Shown here: in pieces, positions 1-11,100 of the stretch
Layout of the letters: the number at the start of each line of letters is the position of its first letter
Position numbering within the stretch: position 1 is the first letter of the stretch
Assembly: GCA_033964015.1 (NCBI GenBank)
Contig: CM066914.1
Span: 11,027,831 to 11,091,830, forward strand
Reading direction: 5' to 3'
Source of the DNA: Scolanthus callimorphus
Taxonomy: Eukaryota > Cnidaria > Anthozoa > Actiniaria > Edwardsiidae
Length of the DNA: 64,000 bases
The notes under the pieces: generated by a model
Told to the model about the DNA's origin: nothing
Seen by the model: the letters and a program-made list of their open reading frames with translations, nothing else
Databases searched by the model: none
Made by a program: the position numbers and the translations under genes

Positions 1-3000
1 AGGGAGCATTTCACAAATAAACACTTTCGACTTTACCAAGTGAGTTGTTCAAATTGTAATATTTTGCTGCTATGTTAATTCTAATCCATATAATAAAAAG
101 AACATTGCACGGTGGCTTGAAGATATGGATTTCATTTTCTCGTGTCAAAAACAATATTTTACTCACTCGCTGCGCTCGTTCGTAAAATATTGTTCTTGCC
201 ACTCGAAAATAAAATCCATGACGTCACTGGATTTTTAGTAGAAGCTGAACTATAGAAAGTAATTATTATTGGGCCTAGTTTTTGATACACTAGTGTCCTC
301 AAGATATTTTCCTGATGTACTAGATTGATACACTAGTACTAGGATAAGTGTGTGTCACCAGGGGTTTGAAACCCTTACCTATTAATTTAGGGTACAAAAA
401 CCTCAAAATGAGAGCCTTTTCAAGGGTATTTAAAAAGTGGAGGAAGAAGAAGGCACCCTTTCTAAGTGCTGAACTGGAAGTTCCATGCCAAAAACGCTTG
501 ATACTACCATTTTCGAGCTAACGTGAACAGCAAACTTTTTTCCGAGTTTTTAGACGCTTCAAACGTGCATGTTTTGTCAGAAAAAAGTCACGTCTCTCGC
601 TCTCTAATTGGCTGAAAAATAAGTCAAAACAGCAGCCAATCAGCATGCGAGAAACGCGACTGTTTATTAACAAAACGTGAACGTTTGAAGCATCTAAAAA
701 CTTGGAAAAAAGTTTGCTGTTCATGGTAGCTCGAAAATGGTAGTATGTTTATGCACCAGTCAAAGTAACCCCCCCTTCCCCCCCACCCTGGGATATGTGG
801 GGCTTTGGTGGGGATTTAGATCCTTTTTAGTGGCCATCTTTATCCCATGTAGGTGGGGCATTAGCTCATTTTGCTCCCGCGTTGCGGTTGAAAAAAAAAA
901 ACAGTGAAATACAGACCCTTTTTTAGACCAAAATTGCAATTTTCCCTACTGTTTTCTAAACCCAGTCCAGCCTGAAAACGCTTCCCCTTCCTTATACCCA
1001 GCCTGAAAACCCTACCCCTTTCGGGCCGAGCATCCCCGTATAGTCCAATCAATATAGGGAGTACCTCCCCCCCCCCCCCCCCCACGGGGCCAGAAAGCAC
1101 ATATGAGTCCAGTTACACATTTAGAGAAATAAATTTCGTCCCGTGGCAAGTGAAAACCAAGAATTTCATGAATGCAAGTCAGATAAGCTAATGATATATC
1201 CGCTTCTCCAGATGAAGAAGACCATAAGAGTTGGCTTGGATAACAAGGATTTATAATATTCTAAGATCACAGCTAAATGGCATAAGCATTGGTTTTTGTA
1301 TAAAATTCTTGTATTTCGTTTTGTTAATTTCTGGTGTTCGAGTTAGTGGTCAGTGTGGGACGACGTGTCATTTAGCCATTTGATCGTCGCAATTCTTACC
1401 GAGTAATTTGTTGTAATAAATGTCTATGGGCAGTAGTTCTTTTTCTATCCTCTCAACGCTCGATTTTTCCATGACCATTTACTATAATGCCATTATATGT
1501 ACGTTTTTAGTCTTCTAATTTCCCGTTTCTATCATTCGAATTGTTAATCGATAGCTTTTGAGCCGCACTCGTCAATCATGTGACCAGCGGACTGATTTAG
1601 CGCCTAACCCTCCGCAGAATTGCTTTTACACAGCCGCCCCAACGGTTTGTGCGATCCAAGCTCTAGTCATGTGTGGGGTACTGTGAAAGAAACATGCAAC
1701 GTTGTCGCTGTAAAAATTATACGTAAATGCAAATATTGAAATAAAATCATGTGACATCTCCTCGGAATGTTGTAGTTGTCAAATAAAGTAGACATTCAAA
1801 CCTAAATGGTTCTCTTACAGATTGCATACAGGAATGTGCAGGGATAATTCTAACTCGAAAGATTTGAGCTGAGAAAAAGTTTCATTCAAGTTTCAACAAA
1901 CGTACACACTACCTTGCTTCCCTCAGAGCGCGCGCTATGCTAAGTCGAAATGACACATTTACAAAACAAAGTCCGTGAAAGGAAATCCCTCCAGTGGGCA
2001 TGTTTTTGTTGGAAAAGATTCACTTTGGGCTAAGTCCAAATTCAAGCTATTTTTTAAGCGAGGGACAAAGCCGAAAAAATTTAAATAATAAACTAAAAAA
2101 AAATATAAATCCTTAGAACGTTTTTACTTGACTTGTTTCTTCTCTCCTCTCACTGAGATATGATAAACATACAAACAATTCCGAAGTCAAATGGGTTTAT
2201 GTAATAGGCTTAATTGCGTTTTCGATTTTCACGAGAGACGGACTCACGCGCGTGATTTTGTCGCACCAAAATCAGGGAGACCAGTGCAAAAAAAAAAATA
2301 TTTTGGGGCTCACTTCATTTATTTCGGCATCGTGAGACGGGATACTCATGCTGATGGGAGGTTATTAGTAATGTAAATCGAGCAGTTTATGGAAGGTGGA
2401 ACTCAGGAAAATCATGAACCCCTCCCCACATCCATATGGCCATTGTGATTTTTTTCTTTTCCGGTTTTTTTAAAAAGAGAACACTTTAAATTAAATAAAT
2501 TTCCCCCTACCCCCGTAAAATTTTCACGGGCATCAGCTAGTTGTTTATTAATTATACAAAAGCATTCAATAAACTGGAATAAATAATTGACGCCTTTCAC
2601 AATCAAAACTAGAAATTCGTGCCATTTGCACCTGTCAAGTTCTGTTTATTTTGCAATGACAGTTAGCATGCTATCAACCAGTTAATAATTACCATGATTA
2701 ATATTCAATAGCTGCCATGACAACTGGACACCTGTAAACTTGCAAGCGCTTGCGGGTTTTCTACCATCCCACTCGGGTTTATTCTAGACACGGTTTTTCC
2801 ATTCCATACAGAGAAATATGCTCACAGCGTTCGCTTGTAAAACTAAATTGAGAGGTAATTAGATGTGGAATTGATTTAACTTTTTAATGGTTTTGACGCT
2901 GGTACGACGCTTGGACTAAAACTACTATTCCCTAGGTAAGGAAGACTTATAGAAAGAGCTAACTACCATAATTAACTTCAGAAAAATTGCTAGTAATGTT

Positions 3001-3300
3001 AGTCTGTAATTATTTCGATGATGCCATAATACTCTTAATGAAAATTAGTCAATTGTTATTTAAGAGGAAATTACAAAAATGAGTCTGCTCTATTTTCATT
3101 GGTAGTAAGTGAAGAAAAGAGTAACTTCCAGCGGAAATAAGGTGTAGAACACGGATAAACAAGAAGCGGAATCGCCCGCGGAAGCTTTACTTAGTAAAAC
3201 ACACGGTCTGTGCTCCGAGATGTGATCAAGATGTTTTTTTACAAGAGTGACATGATATTTACTGCCAAAGAATATGTAGAAACACGGCAGTCAATCAACG
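1..3300. other. Gene-poor upstream flank
   Basis: No convincing exon is visible. The stretch is AT-rich and holds a fold-back element (501-746), a poly-C tract near 1070-1083 and simple A/T runs. Open frames here are short, have no recognisable domain, and mostly run through low-complexity tracts or repeat arms. A promoter for the downstream gene could lie here, but I see no diagnostic element. Confidence 0.6.
501..746. repeat. Fold-back (inverted-repeat) element
   Basis: The left arm starts ATACTACCATTTTCGAGCTA and the right arm ends with its near-perfect reverse complement. The next block inwards (GAACAGCAAACTTTTTTCC) also has its complement on the right. This structure is typical of a non-autonomous DNA transposon (MITE). 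I could not define a target-site duplication. Confidence 0.75.
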
Positions 3301-3303
3301 AAA

Positions 3304-3505
3304 ATGACGAAGCGTAGTTTAATAAACGTCCAGAGGATACGAGAGAAACTCTCCATGGCGAAATATGGAAAGGTGCCAAGAGAAAAGAAAATCGAGTTCA
3401 TTTGTTTGGATGAGAGACACGTTTGCTTATCTGCTAATCCACCATATGATTACGAGAATACTGACGACATTGGGGACGAAATGCTACATGTACTTCGAAA
3501 ACCCT
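3304..3505 (+). CDS. Possible 5' coding exon upstream of the mucin gene
   Basis: The open frame begins at an ATG and runs 67 codons plus one base to a good donor (CCCT|GTAAGT). No domain is recognised; it is a charged, mostly hydrophilic segment. Its end phase (one base) matches the start phase of the exon at 4590 (two bases), which in turn matches the exon at 5041, so it could be the first coding exon of the mucin gene. Against this, it has no signal peptide, while an ATG at 5068 gives a good one. It could instead be 5' leader or a separate gene. A short upstream frame (about 28 codons, starting near 3231) overlaps its ATG. Confidence 0.4.
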
Positions 3506-4057
3506 GTAAGTTCAAAGACTCCCTATGGATTTAGAAACAGTAAAAATTACTATTTAATTATATTTTATAAACATAAGTATTTTGGAAAGAAATAACACCA
3601 GACGCCAGGAATCATGTTTGTAGTAATTTTTCATTTTAAGTTATTTTAGCAACACAAATCCATTCTCTTTTTGGTAGTTTAAGGCCCACTAGATGTTGCC
3701 TAATTGATTTCGGTCTTAATTTCTCGTAAGAGGAAGATCTCTTTCGATAGTGAGTGCGAGATGTTTTGTTTGGTTTATCGGCTGGTTCAATAGACAACCT
3801 TTCAGAGAGCTGTCTCTGATTTGCGTCAAACGTAAAAACATTTCCATTAAAACAGGGTCACAAAACTGATAACATGGTTTCGATTTAATAAATACTTCCT
3901 CTAGATGAAATATATTTAGAATAAATTTTGACTGTTTTTCATATCAAACGCGCACTTATTTTAAGAAAAACGTTCATTTTCATTGGTGCTTGACCAAAAG
4001 CATGGACCAAAAGCTCAGGCTCAAACAAAATTGAAAATCATAAACCCTGAAATGTAG

Positions 4058-4200
4058 TACAGGGACGGCGGAGCCGGTGGGCTTAGGGGGGGCACATTTC
4101 GCAAACTTTTCACATATCTTCACTAAACACAGCCCCCCACCTTGCAATACAATCTTACTAATGAGCCCCCCACTTTGAAAACTGTTCCGCCGTCCCTGTA
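4058..4200. repeat. Short MITE with TACAGGGACGGCGGA termini
   Basis: The ends TACAGGGACGGCGGA and TCCGCCGTCCCTGTA are reverse complements, enclosing about 110 bases of G-rich then C-rich sequence. The size and termini fit a non-autonomous DNA transposon. Confidence 0.7.
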
Positions 4201-4589
4201 GTATGACTACACCACAGAAATTTGGAACCCTGAATACAAATGTACATCTTGAATACAAATGTAGTCAATGTACACCCTGAATTACAGGCATCTACTACTG
4301 TAAGATGATCCTTGAGCAAGACCATGTTCGTTTATAGAATGTCAGGGAAATTGACATGCACATAAATGAGGTTCACATAAATACAGTATATGCGCCACGC
4401 ATACGTCGCCTGGGGAGAAGTCAATGAAAAATTACCCCAAAATTCAAGCTAACCTAAATTAATCAGTAACTTAAAAGGTAGGAGAAGTTTATTTTCATAA
4501 CTCAACTATAAATATAGGGCTCCCTACTTTAATACCAGTTGCTGTCGTAATTCTGAATGTGTTCTCTTGTCATGAATATTTTCCATCAG

Positions 4590-4693
4590 TGAAGGTAAAA
4601 GCTGTCAGTCTACCAGCAAAGACGAGGACATGTGATGCAAAGGTGAAACCTTTCCAGCTGTCGAAACAAGAGGCAGACACTGTTATTGAACTG
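4590..4693 (+). CDS. Possible second upstream exon of the mucin gene
   Basis: It is bounded by an acceptor (TTTTCCATCAG) and a strong donor (CTG|GTAAGT). The 104 bases read as two bases completing a codon plus 34 codons ending in DTVIEL, with phase 0 at the end, which joins in frame to the exon at 5041. No domain is recognised. Phase compatibility on both sides is the only support, so it may be coding, leader, or part of an alternative transcript. Confidence 0.45.
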
Positions 4694-4737
4694 GTAAGTT
4701 CTTTGTATTTGCAAATAGCTAGCAAACTCTTCGTAGA

Positions 4738-4832
4738 GATCACTGTACAAAATGTACAACAGTCGATCAGTGTACAAAGTATACAATAGTCGATCAGTGT
4801 ACAAAGTGTACAATAGTCGATCAGTGTACAAA
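4738..4832. repeat. 27-bp intronic minisatellite
   Basis: Three to four imperfect copies of a unit reading approximately CAGTGTACAAAGTGTACAAT followed by AGTCGAT lie just inside the intron that follows the exon ending at 4693. The repeats contain palindromic TGTACA cores. Confidence 0.85.
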
Positions 4833-5040
4833 GTCACTGCTCGCAAAACAGCAAGACATGTTATTGTCTAACGCATTCTTACTATCATGCTTATCAAATA
4901 AAGTTCCCCCAGTCTCGACACGCCCAGCGATTTAACAGGACTATGCTTCCGATATCTCTCAGTCAACAGGACACTTCAAAAGGGAATCTAATAGTATGAT
5001 ACTGAGCTTGTTGTTGATGTTTGTCGTGTCGGTTTTTCAG

Positions 5041-5108
5041 CTTTATCTGATCTTGCAAGCACTATTGATGGGCTGGAAGCGCAGTCCGTCAAACCACGAC
5101 AGATTCAG
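5041..5108 (+). CDS. Mucin exon carrying the probable start codon and signal-peptide start
   Basis: The acceptor is GTCGGTTTTTCAG and the donor is TTCAG|GTACGT. The frame is open from the exon start, and an in-frame ATG at 5068 begins MGWKRSPSNHDRF. Joined to the next exon it continues RNTSSVAYWYLVMFGLLTTG. That is a classic layout for a secretory signal: basic n-region, hydrophobic core, small residues near the likely cut. I therefore prefer this start. Confidence 0.65.
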
Positions 5109-8087
5109 GTACGTCGTCAGTTATAGTCTAGCCTTGTAACACAAACAAACAAACGATAAAACAAAGAGACAAAATGCAACAATATAAACGAAAAATGTCA
5201 CATTTCTCTTATTTTCTTCGATAGAAATACCAGTTCGGTGGCTTACTGGTACCTCGTTATGTTCGGCTTGTTGACAACAGGAGAAACCACAGTCACCCTG
5301 GAATCAGCCCCTACAGGTATCTCAAATACAACTCGGACGAGCACCACCCCGAGATATAATATTACAAGTGACACACCCTCAATCAGCATTACTACACCTG
5401 GAGGTTTGCTTTCTCCAATCAATGGTAAGCCACAAGTCAGGCTGAGCCACGAGTCAGCTATTGAGATATCACCTACCGAACATCAGTCAACCGCCTCATC
5501 AGTCAATGGACTCCTTTTTTCGCACACAAAATGTAATTCACAAAGTGATCCAATAAATACGTATCGCATAAACTACATCTGGACGCATATAACGACTAGT
5601 AAAGATCACTTAACCCTGACATATAACACAAATAGCATAACATTACTTGTAACAACAACCGCAGCACTAACTGGTACTCCGTATCAGCAGACAGATAGTG
5701 TTACTGCTACTGTTACTTCATTACATCACTGGATGAAAATTACCGCAAAATCATCATTATCACAACCCATGTCACCTTCGCCATCGTCATCATCATCATC
5801 GTCGTCGTCGTTGTCTTTTCTGTCCTTATTATCATTATCACAGCCATTGTCACCTTCGCCACCGTCATCATCATCATCGTCGTCGTCGTTGTCTTTTCTG
5901 TCATTATCACAGCCATTGTCACCTTCGCCACCGTCATCATCATCATCGTCGTCGTCGTTGTCTTTTCTGTCATTCTTATCATTATCACAGCCATTGTCAC
6001 CTTCGCCACCATCATCATCATCATCGTCGTCGTCGTTGTCTTTTCTGTCATTATTATCATTATCACAGCCATTCTCATCACCATCATCATTTCTATCATC
6101 ACCATCACCATCGTCTTTTCTGTCATCGCCGTCGCCATTAGCAACAGCATATTCATTATCTGTTTTAACAATGACTTCAACATCATTTTCACGGACTCTA
6201 AAACCATTGTCATCGTCTTTATCATCATTATCACCATCACTATCATCCACATCATGGTCTCATGTTTCTTCAGTAGCGCTAAGACCATCAAAATGGGCTC
6301 GTATGACACACCAATCAGCATCGCTAGCTATTATGGCATCAGTATCATCATCAGCAGAACCAGCTATGACACCTTCACCATCAGTATTGTCTATGGTATC
6401 AGCGTCATCACCTTTTGAATCGCCTATGACATCAGATTCACCGTCACTAACATCATCTCTGACATCGCTGCCATCTTTAACATTAACACCACAATATTTA
6501 TCAACAATGTCATTACCATCACCCGCGACAGCCATAACACAATCTCTGTCAACTTTAATATCACCATCGTTAGTAAGGTTATCAACTCAAGTAATATACT
6601 CATTACCAATTCTGAAATCAATTTCTCCATCATATGTATCACCTACCTCACCACCATCATCATGGTCATTTTTATCATCAATACCAACTGAATCAGCTCT
6701 AGCCTTATCATCATCATTATCACTAGTGTCTGTATCTAATGTTACACCACTTTTATCATCAATAACAACTGAATCAACTCTAGCCTTATCATCATCATTA
6801 GTGACTGTATCCAATATTACATCACTTTTATCATCAATACCAACTGAATCAGCTCTAGCCTTATCATCATCATCATCATTAGTGTATGTTTCCAATGTTA
6901 CATCACTTTTATCATCAATACCAACTGAATCAACTCTAGCCTTATCATCATCATTAGTGCCTATATCTAATGTTACATCACTTTTATCATCAATACCAAC
7001 TGAATCAACTCTAACCTTATCATCATCATCAATACCATTACTGAATCAACTCTAGCCTTATCATCATCATCATTAGTGACAGTATCCGATGTTACATCAC
7101 TTTTATCATCAATACCAATTGAGTCAACTCTAGCCTTATCATCATCATCACCATTAGTGTCTGTATCTAATGTTACATCACTTTTATCATCAATAGCAAT
7201 TGAATCAACTCTAGCCTTATCATCATCATTAGTACATGTATCTAATGTTACATCACTTTTGTCATCAATACCAACTGAATCAACTGTAGCCTTATCATCA
7301 TCATCATCATCATTAGTGACTGTATCTAATGTTACATCACTTTTATCATCAATACCAACTGAATCAGCTGCAGCCTTATCATCATCATCGTCATTAGTGT
7401 ATGTATCCAATGTTACATCACTATTATCATCAATACCAACTGAATCAACTCTAGCCTTATCATCATCATCATCATTAGTGCCTGTATCTAATGTTACATC
7501 ACTTTTATCATCAATACCAACTGAATCAGCTCTAGCCTTATCATCATCATCATCATTAGTGCCTATGCCTAATGTTACATCACTTTTATCATCAATACCA
7601 ACTGAATCAACTCTAACCTTATCATCATCATTAGTGCCTATATCTAATGTTACATCACTTTTATCATCAATACCATTAACTGAATCAACTCTAGCCTTAT
7701 CATCATCATCATTAGTGACAGTATCCGATGTTACATCACTTTTATCATCAATACCAATTGAGTCAACTCTAGCCTTATCATCATCATTAGTGCCTGTATC
7801 TAATGTTACATCACTTTTATCATCAATACCAACTGAATCAACTGTAGCCTTATCATCATCATCATCATTAGTGACTGTATCTAATGTTACATCACTTTTA
7901 TCATCAATACCAACTGAATCAGCTGCAGCCTTATCATCATCATCATCATTAGTGCATGTATCCAAAGTTACGTCATTTTTATCATCATACCAACTGAATC
8001 AACTCTAGCCTTATCATCATCATTAGTGTATGTATCCAAAGTTACGTCATTTTTATCATCAATACCAATTGAATCAATTCTAGCCTT

Positions 8088-8122
<35 letters not shown>

Positions 8123-11100
8123 TAGTGCCTGTATCTAATGTTACATCACTTTTATCATCAATACCAGCTGAATCAACTGTAGCCTTATCATCATCATCAT
8201 CATTAGTGACTGTATCTAATGTTACATCACTTTTATCATCAATACCAACTGAATCAGCTGCAGCCTTATCATCATCATCATCATTAGTGCCTATATCTAA
8301 TGTTACATCACTTTTATCATCAATACCAACTGAATCAGCTCTAGCCTTATCATCATCATCATCATTAGTGCCTATATCTAATGTTACATCACTTTTATCA
8401 TCAATACCAACGGAATCAACTCTAACCTTATCATCATCATTAGCGCCTATATCTAATGTTACATCACTTTTATCATCAATACCAACTGAATCAACTCTAA
8501 CCTTATCATCATCATTAGTGCCTATATCTAATGTTACATCACTTGTATCATCAATACCATTAACTGAATCAACTCTAGCCTTATCATCATTAGTGACAGT
8601 ATCCGATGTTACATCACTTTTATCATCAATACCAATTGAATCAACTCTAGCCTTATCATCATCATTAGTGCCTGTATCTAATGTTACACCACTTTTATCA
8701 TCAATACCAACTGAATCAACTGTAGCCTTATCATCATCATCATCATTAGTGACTGTATCTAATGTTACATCACTTTTATCATCAATACCAACTGAATCAG
8801 CTGCAGCCTTATCATCATCATCATCATTAGTGTATGTATCCAAAGTTACGTCATTTTTATCATCAATACCAACTGAATCAACTCTAGCCTTATCATCCTC
8901 ATTAGTGTATGTATCCAAAGTTACGTCATTTTTATCATCAATACCAATTGAATCAATTCTAGCCTTATCATCATCATCATCATCATCATCATTAGTGCCT
9001 GTATCTAATGTTACATCACTTTTATCATCAATACCAGCTGAATCAACTGTAGCCTTATCATCATCATCATCATTAGTGACTGTATCTAATGTTACATCAC
9101 TTTTATCATCAATACCAACTGAATCAGCTGCAGCCTTATCATCATCATCATCATTAGTGCCTATATCTAATGTTACATCACTTTTATCATCAATACCAAC
9201 TGAATCAGCTCTAGCCTTATCATCATCATCATCATTAGTGCCTATATCTAATGTTACATCACTTTTATCATCAATACCAACGGAATCAACTCTAACCTTA
9301 TCATCATCATTAGCGCCTATATCTAATGTTACATCACTTTTATCATCAATACCAACTGAATCAACTCTAACCTTATCATCATCATTAGTGCCTATATCTA
9401 ATGTTACATCACTTGTATCATCAATACCATTAACTGAATCAACTCTAGCCTTATCATCATCATCATTAGTGACAGTATCCGATGTTACATCACTTTTATC
9501 ATCAATACCAATTGAATCAACTCTAGCCTTATCATCATCATTAGTGCCTGTATCTAATGTTACATCACTTTTATCATCAATACCAACTGAATCAACTGTA
9601 GCCTTATCATCATCATCATCATTAGTGACTGTATCTAATGTTACATCACTTTTATCATCAATACCAACTGAATCAGCTGCAGCCTTATCATCATCATCCT
9701 CATTAGTGTATGTATCCAAAGTTACGTCATTTTTATCATCAATACCAACTGAATCAACTCTAGCCTTATCATCATCATTAGTGTATGTATCCAAAGTTAC
9801 GTCATTTTTATCATCAATACCAATTGAATCAATTCTAGCCTTATCATCATCATCATCATCATCATCATTAGTGCCTGTATCTAATGTTACATCACTTTTA
9901 TCATCAATACCAGCTGAATCAACTGTAGCCTTATCATCATCATCATCATTAGTGACTGTATCTAATGTTACATCACTTTTATCATCAATACCAATGGAAT
10001 CAACTCTAACCTTATCATCATCATTAGCGCCTATATCTAATGTTACATCACTTTTATCATCAATACCAACTGAATCAACTCTAACCTTATCATCATCATT
10101 AGTGCCTATATCTAATGTTACATCACTTTTATCATCAATACCAACTGAATCAACTCTAACCTTATCATCATCATTAGTGCCTATATCTAATGTTACATCA
10201 CTTGTATCATCAATACCATTAACTGAATCAACTCTAGCCTTATCATCATCATCATCATCATCATCATTAGTGCCTATATCTAATGTTACATCACTTTTAT
10301 CATCAATACCAATGGAATCAACTCTAACCTTATCATCATCATTAGCGCCTATATCTAATGTTACATCACTTTTATCATCAATACCAACTGAATCAACTCT
10401 AACCTTATCATCATCATTAGTGCCTATATCTAATGTTACATCACTTGTATCATCAATACCATTAACTGAATCAACTCTAGCCTTATCATCATCATCATTA
10501 GTGACAGTATCCGATGTTACATCACTTTTATCATCAATACCAATTGAATCAACTCTAGCCTTATCATCATCATTAGTGCCTGTATCTAATGTTACATCGC
10601 TTTTATCATCAATACCAACTGAATCAACTGTAGCCTTATCATCATCATCATCATTAGTGACTGTATCTAATGTTACATCACTTTTATCATCAATACCAAC
10701 TGAATCAGCTGCAGCCTTATCATCATCATCATCATTAGTGTATGTATCCAAAGTTACGTCATTTTTATCATCAATACCAACTGAATCAACTCTAGCCTTA
10801 TCAACATCATTAGTGTATGTATCCAAAGTTACGTCATTTTTATCATCAATACCAATTGAATCAATTCTAGCCTTATCATCATCATCATCACCATTAGTGC
10901 CTGTATCTAATGTTACATCACTTTTATCATCAATACCAGCTGAATCAACTGTAGCCTTATCATCATCATCATCATTAATGACTGTATCTAATGTTACATC
11001 ACTTTTATCATCAATACCAACTGAATCAGCTGCAGCCTTATCATCATCATCATCATTAGTGCCTATATCTAATGTTACATCACTTTTATCATCAATACCA

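Noticed and set aside
5726..6321. Minus-strand Asp- and Met-rich frames opposite the serine runs
   Set aside because: They are low-complexity shadows of (TCA)n and (TCG)n coding repeats on the plus strand.
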